Shown in pieces: positions 46,901 to 56,300 of a DNA stretch of 64,000 nt (position 1 is its first letter; each line of letters opens with the position of its first letter). Source of the DNA: Anthopleura xanthogrammica (taxonomy: Eukaryota; Cnidaria; Anthozoa; Actiniaria; Actiniidae); the NCBI GenBank assembly GCA_964019055.1, contig OZ025207.1, positions 13,143,357-13,207,356 of the forward strand, in the 5' to 3' direction. A program made the position numbers and the translations under genes. A model generated the notes under the pieces. It saw only the letters and a list, made by a program, of their open reading frames with translations. It had not been told where the DNA came from and did no database searches.

Positions 46901-48037
46901 AGCTTCAGAGCAGTTTACTCTTTTACAGACTATTTTAAGTTCATTTAATATTTTTACATGAATTTTGTACTCAAGTTGAGGACTATTTCACAATTTAAAA
47001 ACTCTATTTTTTATCAGTTTTTCCGATGCAACCTTGAATAGAAACTGAGTCTACGAACATTGAGTATTTTGTTTACTTGTACCTCTTTTTATGGCAGGTA
47101 AATAAAAGTATAAAAGATAAATTTGCTTTCATGGATAATTATATGATAAACAGAATATTACATGGTCGCTTGGAGATACGAATTTTATCTTCTCGTATTG
47201 AAAAGATCTCACTCGTTCGCTGCGCTCACTCGTGAGATCTTTTCAACACTCGAAGATAAAATCCGTATCTCCGCGCGCCCATGTAATATCCTCTATACTT
47301 ACAGATTCCTAGAATAATCCATTGTAGCTTCTCAACTTTAAAATTCATCAATAAACAGCCACTAAACACGGACATCAGAATGGCAAAATAAATAACACTG
47401 AACGTCTCCAAGATTCGTTTTTCTGCAAGTAAATTTAGAAAAATCCATAGTTTACAATTTTTTTTCTTAGTTACTCAAACTAAGCGTTCATAACTACGAT
47501 AAAATTAGGCTTAAATGAAGATCGATCACTGAATAATGGTTGTAAACATGCGTAAGATGTCACGCCACTTCATCAAACCAATGAGAGCAAAGTCCAACAC
47601 GAATAACTAAAAGTTTTCGATGTAAAATAAGTTGTTTTCACAAACAAGGAGTCTAGAAAATTGATTAAAGAAGATGAATTCGAAAAAATAAAAATAAATA
47701 CATTCAGAAAACGCGTAAGATCGTTATGCAATATATTCTTAAATACACTGTCTTTTTCGTCTTTTATCGCATTACTAAAAATACAAGACAAGACTGATTG
47801 TACGAACTTCCGTACGACTTATCAAAAAAAAAACTTTCAGTACAGCAAACATAAAATATAAAAGTTCTAACAACAAAAAAGACAGCGAAGTGCTTTTAAA
47901 ATACCTTTGGTGTATCCTTCAGCGAGCTCTGCCTTTGAACCCTTCGCCTTTTCAGCTGTGCTGTCTTTCTCGCCGGCTTTTTCACTCGTCATTTCTTTTT
48001 CAACAACTTTACTCATTGAAGTATTTCCAGGTGCCAT
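43954..48037 (-). CDS. PEDS1: Plasmanylethanolamine desaturase (TMEM189/Kua family)
   Basis: Exons (5' to 3'): 48037-47905, 47422-47303, 45073-44982, 44433-43954; all GT-AG, in frame, 274 aa (human about 270). It introduces the vinyl-ether double bond of plasmalogens at the ER membrane. After a charged, poorly conserved N-terminus come hydrophobic segments (FSVIYFAILMSVFSGCLLM; WIILGIFTGILTADFVSGLV) and the family's His-rich metal-binding motifs: HWGADTWGS, FIRPFREHHVDPTAITRHD, NQFHKWSHTYFG, LPRLHHRIHHVSPHETYFC and GWLNYPLE. All motifs are intact, so the enzyme should be active. Intron 2 (45074-47302) hosts a Crypton-like ORF element on the other strand. Confidence 0.96.
44560..44850. repeat. 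Dispersed repeat in PEDS1 intron 3
   Basis: The block at 44725-44800 (GTAATGAGTTGCCTAAAGCT, TTGACATGACATTAATGC) recurs at 50180-50250 immediately before MITE C copy 2. Confidence 0.6.
45853..46112. mobile_element. 260-bp MITE, family H copy 1
   Basis: Ends ACAGTGCTTTTCATATTTCT and the complementary GAATGAAATGCACTGT with TA at both borders. Arms include CTCCAGACGTCTGCCATTTT / AAAATGCCAGACATCTGGAG. Copy 2 at 56526-56781. Confidence 0.9.
46258..47297. mobile_element. Bipartite inverted-repeat plus hairpin element carrying a Crypton-like ORF (G1)
   Basis: A perfect 24-bp inverted repeat (46258-46281 and 47127-47150) bounds a body of about 890 bp holding the ORF at 46444-46875. Directly to the right is a hairpin (about 47154-47290) with arms of about 60 nt: TATTACATGG...CGCTTGGAGATACG pairs with its complement, around a TCGTTCGCTGCGCTCACTCG centre. 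A subterminal palindrome TTTTCACTAGTGAAAATAAC is repeated near 46312-46355. An ORF-less relative sits at 55744-56075. The hairpin ends about 12 nt from the PEDS1 exon 2 donor. Confidence 0.8.
46444..46875 (+). CDS. Crypton-like tyrosine-recombinase fragment (KIAA1958/QRICH1/ZMYM-type N-terminal domain)
   Basis: 143 aa from the first ATG (MASSSVNLSDRKLPSW). The segment NTKKKTLYDLKTVRAYL, IIPPDELNVLLSQFIVAAR, and KNYEPSSLRGMLSSVDRYL is the signature of the core-binding half of Crypton-derived proteins (DUF3504 group: KIAA1958, QRICH1, ZMYM2/3/4). It stops before any catalytic domain with the recombinase R..H-R..Y residues, so by itself it cannot be an active recombinase. It is either an internally deleted transposon ORF or a DNA-binding-only protein. 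It lies antisense inside PEDS1 intron 2, flanked by the 24-bp inverted repeats of its element. Confidence 0.72.
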   Translation: MASSSVNLSDRKLPSWEIEVPEPQQRRFASITEMDVDNLISNQENENTKKKTLYDLKTVRAYLLEEHNEGRDLEIIPPDELNVLLSQFIVAARTKSGKNYEPSSLRGMLSSVDRYLGRQNYGKKFKQQRQVRQEISTNHRFIG

Positions 48038-48099
48038 TATTCTTTAGTTATGTGTAATTTTATAGAGATCGGATCAGCCTAAGCCATGGAAAATGGCTT

Positions 48100-48880
48100 T
48101 TTCAAAGGTCTACTCCATGTTGACCTCCGTACGTCGTTCGATCGGATGTTTGACAAGCAGTACGAGCCTGCGAATTTTTTGCCAGCAGTATTACTGTAAA
48201 AATCGTATTTCATAATACGAGGGGAGGGAGGGTGGGTGGAAAATGTTTCGTATAAAGGCTTTTAGAAATTAAATGAGTTCTTTCAACTAAGTAATATGAA
48301 GGTAATACAATAAAAGTAAAAATAACTTTATTTCAAGCATTTTTTTTTGACTGCTAAGAAGTTCATTAGAGAAGTTTTTGTATGAGTGGGAAACAATACA
48401 ACAAAATTTGCAGCCATATTGTTGCTGTACCTTATCTTACTGTAGCCATTATTATGTGTTGTGATTGGTTGAAGTACTGGAAGACAATGGGAAGTCATTT
48501 CAATGTTATGGCATGTCCTACTGTGTACTTACTGTATGTCAGTACTATATGTTTCACACCCATATGAAAACCGCTCTATTTATCCATGAAGAGTGGTGGT
48601 GGTGGTGGTTGTGGTAGTGGTGGTGGCGGTGGGGTGGGTTAGGGATTGAAAATGGAAAGGACTCTGCCAGTCACTTTATGAAAAAAAATTAAAAAGTTGA
48701 CAATTTACATTCCAACCCCCCCCCCCATGGCCACGCCCCATGATGATAAAATAAAAACACAGACCCTTCTAGCATTATAAAACATTAAAAATGGGTGGGC
48801 ATACGACGACAAAATGTTTTTTGGTTGATTGTTAAAATGATTGGCACATTAACATCACAATGGCAATGTTTATAAATATT
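48100..48880. other. Intergenic between PEDS1 and MRRF
   Basis: Contains GGT-rich repeats (48596-48640) and a C-run (48716-48726). No supported gene. Confidence 0.4.
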
Positions 48881-48913
48881 ACAGTATGTCCACCTATACA
48901 GGAGCAAATATTT

Positions 48914-51900
48914 CTATTTTCTTAGCAGTTCCTTTGTTTTTTCTTCTGTTAAAAGATCAGTATCACTGGAATATTCATCTGTCAGTTGCTGAATCTGGAA
49001 GCAAGGGGAGAAGAGTTTGCTTTCAACAGATCTTATTTCTAGTCCGATGTGGAATTTTTACCATAATTTTGGTACCAGGAAATACATAGAAGGCTGTCTG
49101 TCAAGTGTTTGTCTGAATCCATCCATGAACCCTTCCCGTCACTCCATCAATCCATCCACCCACCCACCCACCCATTAATTAATTTATTTAGTCCTCACTA
49201 ATTCATTTAATCACTCATTCATTTATTAACTCATTCACTCACTCATTCATTCTTTTTTCCTTTCATTCATTTGTTCAACCATTCATTCATTTGTTCATTC
49301 CTCCATCCATTCATTCGCTCACTCATTCACTTTTTTTCATTCATTCATTTGTTCAACCATTCATTCATTTGTCATTTGCTCACTCATTCATTCTTTTATT
49401 CATTCAATTTGTTCAACCATTCATTTGTTCATTCATACATTCATTTGTTCATTCCTCCATCCATTCATTCTTTTTTCATTCATTCATTCATTTGTTCAAC
49501 CATTCATTATTCATTCATAAATTCATTCAGTCACTTATTCATTTGTTCATTCATTTATTCTATCATTTCATTGAATAAACTCCCTTAGGTTTCAACATAC
49601 CATTTTTTCAACAAGCTTGACATCATCTTCTGACCGTCCTTTCTTGTTCTTCCTTACATCTCCCATAGCTTTTTGTCTTACTCTTCTTATATTTTGCTTG
49701 GATTGTTCACTTGCTTGTTTAGCTAACTTTACCAGATTTTGTCTGTATTCCTGAGTTACCCTGACAAAAAAAATTCAAACTCTTGAAATCTCACTCATCT
49801 GCTGGGTAGTGATCATAATAATGTTTTTTTGACATGGGGCACAGGGAGTTTCACAGGGTGGATTGGTTGGCTAGCTACACCTCTTTGGAGTAAATTATAA
49901 AAAAAAAAGGAAGCAATATACTGCCTTGAAATCATCCTGGGGGGGGTGGGGTAGTCTCATATAATGAAGGGCTGGGTTTATCGTCGTATCATTTAGCGGT
50001 TGAAATCATGAGTCCCTTCCTCCCTCTTTTAGTAGTGAAAAAGGAAAAACTTTACAGAAATCAAAAACAATCTTTGGGCATATCTAAGTAAAGTTTATAG
50101 AGGGGACTAGGATCTAGGATCTAAGTCTAGCCATGGCTAACTCACAGATTCCACAGCCTCACAGCCCCCCTTGTTTTTTAGCCATAAATGATTTTCTGTT
50201 ATGAGTTGTCTAAAGCTTTGACATGACTTTAATGCAATAGATATGTTGCAATAGTCCCCTTCACAGTTCCTTGCGCCATCTTGAAAGGTAGTCGTGCCTT
50301 TGCATCAAAGCAGAATGAATGGTGAGCTTCCATGATAGAGACCTTTTTTAACACCTTGAACAATTATTCCCATGTCTATCATGGCAAGCTCACTGTTTGT
50401 CTCACTTCAATGCAAAGGCATGGCTACCTTTGAAGATGGCACCAGGAACTGTGAAGGGGACTATTGTATAAGGGAATGCAATGAGATTGATTTACACACT
50501 GAAGTTACTTACTTAGGAATGGGGACAGATATACAATGACCTTCTATGACTGGTTCCAGGTTCACGGTTGACTCTTTTATTGCATGTGCAGCTGCTTTTG
50601 TACTCTGACAAAACAAAACATAACATTCATGAGAGGTAAAGTAAGGAGGTAGTGCTCAACCTTAGTGGTAGTCCACTAGTCTGTGACTTGTAAGAATTGC
50701 CTCTTGGCTAGTAAAACCTGAAAACCACTAGCCAATGGGCCATCTCCTGGCTAGTAACTTCTAAACTAGATCAAGGGCTAGTGATGAAAAAAGTTAAGGT
50801 CGAGCACAGGTCAGGAAGGAAGCTAGAAGAAAGGGAGAGGCTCGGGAGAAGACAACCTGAAATGGCCAAACCTAACTTTCATATTGAATTGGAATTCCGA
50901 TTGTTAGGTTTTTGGAGGGAGAAAAACTGGCAAACTCATTGCAACTAGAAATATCCAATTGAAAGAGGATTATAATAATAATATTATGTACTTATTGACT
51001 GAGTGGGAGGTCCGAACGGGAAAATATTTGGCTCGAGGTCCTGAAGTACGGAACGAGCGCAGCGAGTTCCGTGCCAAGGACCGAGAGCCAAATATTTTCC
51101 CGTTCGGACTGACCTTAACTCAGTCAATAAGCATTTTATCATATGACCACATATAAAAAATCGATTTCAAAGCGTTTTTAATAAATGCGAATCAAAATGC
51201 GTAGTTTTTACATGATTGACGGCAGCGAGTCCGAACGGCGAGTCCGAACGGGAAATTATTACACTTTTCGGAAAAGCGTACTTTTTTTGCTGACGACATT
51301 ATCCCCAAAGGTTTTTTTTAGAATCACGCGTACAGTGAAATACGGTCATATGATAATACTAGTTACTTACCTCAGGAGAAACAGACATGTCTACAACAAA
51401 CATTTCAGTTCCTTTAAACTTGATTTCCCCTAATTCACTGAGCATAGTTTTACCTTCATCCGTAGAAACACGGATTTTATCAAGAGAGTCTGTGTTATAC
51501 AAAAACAAAAGAAAATAGAAATGAAAGCAGAAGGTATCTCTAGTTTTTAGAATTTGAGAGCTCAACAGCTTAACAAAGTAAAGTACAGAAATTTGTAGAT
51601 GAAACTGATATATTCATCATGATCATCAAAATTATCACTATCAATCATCACCATCAACATCATCATGATCATCAAAATCATTATCATCATCATCATCATC
51701 AATATCATCGTCAACATTATCATCATCATTGATCAAAAATCATCAACATCATCTTTAGTGATGATGCCTCAGAGCTCACTAAGAAGTTCTTTTCACCAGA
51801 GTCCTAAAATAATGACAAGTAATAAAAATATTCTAAAGATTACCCAATAAAGTAAAATAATAATCACAATAACAATAACTCACTAGGTCTTAACTTGACA

Positions 51901-53156
51901 TTTATTTTGCTTGTAAAGTCTTGTTTTAGCTTGTCCACTGCACTTTCCATACTTCTTTTTAATTTCTCAAAATCGACAAGACCGTCAGCCAACTCAGGAT
52001 CATAAGCCACTGTTCCTGCCCCTTTCTTCTTGGCTTTCCCTAAATCACATTAAAATGTCTATGATATATTATTAAATTACTGTCAGTTATATATCTCGCT
52101 TCCTGATTGGTTGATGGTGCATGCATTATAGCACACAGCATGCGTACACATTTGTATTTTATCTGCTGTGCTGTGTGAAGTTATAAAGCACTTGGGGATT
52201 GTCAGAACACTTGAGAAGTGTTGAGAAGCACTCCGCTACACATCATGCTTCTCCTAACACTTCTGCATACGTTTTCCCAAATGCAGCTCAATTTGGAGGA
52301 CAAAACAGTAGAATTGGGCAGCATTTTGATCTCCAAATTAAGCTGCACTAGTAATAGACCTCTTTAACTTTGTATGTAAAACGCCATTTCAGACCACATG
52401 ACATACATATTTCCTTGAGAAATGTTCTTTTATTCAAATATTTACACATGAAAGAATCAACTCCAAAGAGTGGCATCACATGGTCTGAAATGTGCACAAC
52501 AAACAACGAAGCCGAAGAGGAATCTATTCATTAATGTACAATAAATACAGCTAGATATATTTATCGTAAATAATAAATAATGGTAGTTGAACTGAGTGGA
52601 GTGCGATTTGGTCTGAAATCAAATGAGTGATTGCACGAATTTGATTTCAGACCAAAATTGCATAACATGAAGTTCAATTACCACTTAATTATATCCATTT
52701 TGAAATCACTACTGTAGGAATTTCAAATCTAAATCCATTTTTTTCAATTTCATCCATTTTCCTCTACGAAATCTCCTTCAAAATTTTCTCATGCATTGAA
52801 TTGGCTTTAATTTTGTTTTCTGTGATCTGATTGGTCAAATTTTATGTATTCTGCAATTTCATTGGCTCTTCAAAACCGTGCGATTTAAAACTCAAAATGG
52901 TGCGATTCGTGAATAAAACGCACCGCTGAGAGCCAATCAGATTGCAGGATTTGCTTGTGATTTCAAAATGGAAATATTTAAAGCTATGATAGCTGTAGTA
53001 TACGTAGTGTTGCCATGTGGCAATGACTCTGCAGTTTTTGCCGTTACCTTTCTTTGCAGAGAGAAATCGGACCGCTGAAAGTCTTGTACACGTTGTCTGC
53101 GCAGTATTAAAGACCATCAGACCAGAAACACGAGAAGCTAAGGCCCTACTAAACAT
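48914..53156 (-). CDS. MRRF: Mitochondrial ribosome recycling factor
   Basis: Exons (5' to 3'): 53156-53048, 52039-51884, 51489-51371, 50604-50513, 49760-49601, 48994-48914; all GT-AG, phases consistent, 238 aa. With mitochondrial EF-G2 it splits post-termination mitoribosomes. The N-terminus MFSRALASRVSGLM...RLSAVRFLSAKK is a typical matrix-targeting presequence. The RRF fold follows: YDPELADGLVDFEKLKRSME, then KLRPN with DKIRVSTDEG, a KG...MFVVDMSVSPE strand, AAHAIKES, VPIPK, VTQEYRQNLVKLAKQASEQS, IRRVRQKAMGDVRKNKKG, and the final helix exon IQQLTDEYSSDTDLLTEEKT-KELLRK. The short last exon was found by requiring the C-terminal helix after the in-frame donor ATG|GTATGT. Confidence 0.95.
49190..49576. 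repeat. (TTCA)n-type degenerate microsatellite
   Basis: CATT/CACT/TTCA tetranucleotides with recurrent GTTCAACCATTCATTCATTT, inside the last MRRF intron. The Ser/His/Ile/Phe-rich frames are artefacts. Confidence 0.95.
50065..50152 (+). repeat. Diverged 57-bp satellite monomers
   Basis: CAATCTTTGGGCATATCTAA and, after a short insertion, ATCTAAGTCTAGCCATGGCT followed by AACTCACAGATTCC match the 1-1436 satellite unit. It lies in an MRRF intron, 48 kb from the array. Confidence 0.75.
50250..50465. mobile_element. MITE family C copy 2
   Basis: AATAGTCCCCTTCACAGTTC / GAACTGTGAAGGGGACTATT ends. Directly preceded by the dispersed block shared with 44725-44800. The right end lies about 48 bp outside the MRRF exon 50604-50513, in its downstream intron. 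Confidence 0.92.
50990..51358. mobile_element. Bipartite hairpin plus inverted-repeat element (G3)
   Basis: A hairpin at about 50992-51130 (ATTGACTGAGT...GGTCCGAACGGGAAAATATT, complementary right arm, centre GAACGAGCGCAGCGAGTTC) is followed at once by a body bounded by TTATCATATGACC (51136-) and GGTCATATGATAA (ending 51356). The layout mirrors G1 in the opposite orientation, and the centre shares GAGCGCAGCG with G1's hairpin. The inverted-repeat end lies 13 nt from the donor of MRRF exon 51489-51371. Confidence 0.75.
51600..51740. repeat. (ATCATC)n-type microsatellite in MRRF intron
   Basis: Degenerate ATC/ATT triplets with GATCATCAAAATCATTATCA motifs. No coding content. Confidence 0.9.
52160..52275. 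repeat. Dispersed repeat, second copy of the 41735-41835 block
   Basis: CTGTGTGAAGTTATAAAGCA, CATTGTC/GATTGTCAGAACA and GCTTCTCCTAACACTTCT are shared with 41735-41835. Confidence 0.7.
52355..52526. mobile_element. MITE family B copy 4 (diverged), beside a decayed family A copy
   Basis: TAGACCTCTTTAACTTTG and AACGAAGCCGAAGAGG ends with CATTTCAGACCACATGACAT / CATCACATGGTCTGAAATG arms. A decayed family A copy (AATGCAGCTCAATTTGGAGG) lies just left at about 52280-52350. Confidence 0.8.
52560..52960. mobile_element. Two small foldback elements in MRRF intron 1
   Basis: About 52614-52668: ATTTGGTCTGAAATCAAAT pairs with ATTTGATTTCAGACCAAAATT. About 52850-52950: CTGCAATTTCATTGGCTCT pairs with AGAGCCAATCAGATTGCAG. 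Confidence 0.75.
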
Positions 53157-53385
53157 TATCCTTGTTATTTTTGTTTAATTTCAATCAAAGTTCTTCAAAA
53201 CTCTACAAAACCTATTATTATGAACACGCAATCAATAAGTCAGCGGAGTCCCATCCAAAAGTAGCCTGGGTTCTAGTATTTTCCACATGGTTTAAAAATG
53301 GCGGACGAACTTGGATAAAATTTGATAAAATCTCGAAGAGTTAACCTCGTTTATTCCCGATCTTGATCGTTTCCTGCGTTAAACT
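53157..53385. promoter_or_regulatory. Probable bidirectional promoter of MRRF and NOP9
   Basis: Only 229 bp separate the divergent start codons. No TATA box is evident in either direction, and the interval contains an ATGGCGG-like word (AAAATGGCGGACG near 53296) of the YY1-type often found in housekeeping promoters. Shared control is inference from the spacing. Confidence 0.6.
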
Positions 53386-56300
53386 ATGGCTGAAACAAAA
53401 GACAAAGAATCAAGTTCAAAGAACAAACTAGACGAAGATACCTTGAGTTATTTCAAACGCGTCGAAAATGTAATCGAAGATGACGAATTTGAAGACGAAG
53501 AATCCAAGAAACTCTTCGTTGAAAATGTTTTTACACAAGTTGAAGATAACGAGCTTCTTCTCGCTTGTGATCAAGGCATGAGCAGAGTATTAGAGAGACT
53601 CTTGGAACATTTAAACGATGCGCAGCTAAAGAAAATCTGGAGTAACTTGTCAAATAGTTACGAAGTTCTAACTTGTGACAGGTTTGGAAGTCATGTCGTA
53701 CAGAATTTAGTTAACTTGGTCCCAAGAACGATTCGTGCTGAACGTATTAAAGTAAAGGTAGACAAGAAAGAAGAAGAAACTTTATCCATGGAGGAATTGT
53801 TTTTAACTTACTGTACTTTCGTTGAGGATAGTTTGAGTGATTTGATAGAGAATACCTACGGATCGCATGTTGTTCGTGCTGTGTTTGAAGTACTGTCTGG
53901 TGTTCGTGTTGCTGATGATGTACAAAGGAGTAGGAATTCAAGGGGTTGTAGGGGAAAAGCATTTAAGATGCAGGACAGAAAAGTTGGGAGAGTAAAACCA
54001 GGTAAGACTGTTATACTGGCTTAATTTCCACCATCAAAATTAATTAATGATGGCAGCCATGACAGGAGGCACAACAATAGAGTCTTTCTCCCCCTGGGAA
54101 ACTGAATTCTTTCTCACAAAAATTAGATGAGAGCAGATTCACAACACAGCTTCCTGTCGTGGCTGTCATCATGTGATGGTGCGAAGCCTCTATTGATCAT
54201 TTGCAAAGATTGTGGATAGCATGCAGTGCACAGCGCAGTCCCTCGCCACTGTGTATACGTAGTTCATGTGTGGGGTCGCAGGTGAATTCTTGACTTAACC
54301 ACATATGTGAGTTAACATAATAATAATGATATATTTGTTGATTTTGTTGAGTTGGGCTTCTCTTCTATGTTTTTTCTCCACAAGGATTTTTCTCCAGGTT
54401 CTCTGGTTTTCCTCTCTCCATTCCATGTGAGTTGAGTGTTGTATGTTGTAAATATAGAATGTAGAAGTAGTGCATGTCGAGCGAACCTCATACAGGGAGT
54501 GATAGTTGTAAAGTATACATTGTAAGGTCATTGAGTGTTGTGTGTCGTAAATAGTAAATGTAGTGATAGTGTGTGTATGAAGCAAACCTCCTGGAACAAA
54601 ATGAACCTTACAGAACAATTTGTTTCATGGTATGATCAAATCATAAGTCTTTTCCATTTATTTCTTAGTTGGACAAGCCTTTGGATTTACAGAAGCAGTC
54701 ACTGCATCTCAGACCATAGCTGTTCCAGACAGCTTTGTATCTATGCTTGAACAACTTGCCTTGAGGATAATGAAAATGGATTTGAAGAAACTTGTTTTCA
54801 ACCATCTCAGTTGTCCTGTGTTGCAGACTCTTTTACTTGTTCTGCATCAAAAGAATCCCAAGCTTTGCTCAAAGCTTTGTAAGAAGATTATGAGCCAAGT
54901 GGAGTTTAGTGAAACTGAAAAAATGGAAGATGAAATGGAAGAACATGAAGGGAAGAATAACAAGGAAGAGAGTGAAGATGATGATCCATGTGAAAAGTAA
55001 ATACAAGTCTTACTACTTAACCATTGTTTCATTGCTATGCTCTGATCAAGACAAAAATAGTGACAGGGAAATCAGACAATAGACTGCCATCAATCAAACA
55101 AATTGCTCAGTACCTTTACATACAGTACTCTGATTGACAGTATTCTATTGCCCAATTTTACAGCCATGACTATTGTCTCCATCAGCACATCGCAATAAAA
55201 TTAGTGGTAGTAGTGATGTTATCTGACCCATGAAAAATAGTATTAAAGCATAATACATGCTGTAATAATAGACACTATAAGTTTGTTTTCTTTTGTTTTA
55301 CTTTGACTATTAGTTACTTATTATACAACTTCGTTTCACAGGCCAAATAAAATCACTCTAATGTCTATGGACCCCTTAATACACTAAATCTCTCTAATTA
55401 TTGACTAATTATTTTGCTTTCTGTTCTGTTCTGTTCATAATATTGGTGGGCATTGGTCCTATCAGTTTTCATACCGTATATATTTTATTACAAGTATTAT
55501 TTTAATGCAATCTTGTTTGATATTTTAGATATCGAATCCCTTCACTATTTTCTCATGATGTTGGCAGTCATCTGGTCGAGAAGATCCTCCATGTCATTTC
55601 ACCAAAAGGACACAAGAAGCTTTACAAGAATTACTTAAAGGGTCATTTAGAGACACTAGCACTACACCATGTAGCTAACTACCTTGTACAACATCTACTG
55701 GCAAGCACTACTGACCCTACCCTGGTGAGTAGATATTACCCTTTATTATATGATTATCAATGAAATACAAATATTTCTCTATTTCAAAAAATTGATATTT
55801 TCACATGTGAAGATAACATGTTATTTTTACATGTGAAAATATTGTCACTATGGTTACCTACTTCTTATAGCAGAAAAAATATTGAAAAGCTTTCTTTTCT
55901 TTTTCATTGATAATCATATAATACACAGAATATTACATGGGCGCTTGGAGATACAAATTTTATCTTCTTGTGTTGAAAATCTCTAATTCGTTCGCTGTGC
56001 TCACTATTGAGAGATCTTTTTAACACTTGAAGATAAAATTTGTATCTCTGAGCACCCATGTAATATCCTCTATATCATCATCAGTGGATACCACTACTGA
56101 CCCTACCCTGTTGAGTAGTATTGTGCATTTTTTCAGCACCCAGTCCTTACCCCTGTAAGTAGCTACTGTAACCTCTACTGACCAACTACCGACCCTACCT
56201 TTTTTCCCCAGGGTGAGCAAATGCTTGATGAACTGCTCAGTGAAATAGAGGAGTTATTTTCAGCAGGCCATGATGGTGTGGTTGCCAGAATGGCTGAGTT

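Noticed and set aside
48382..48567. 61-codon frame between PEDS1 and MRRF
   Set aside because: Hydrophobic, unconserved-looking and short, with no signals. Considered chance.
49271..49588. Phe/Ile/His/Ser-rich 95-105-codon frames
   Set aside because: Translation of TTCA-type microsatellite in an MRRF intron.
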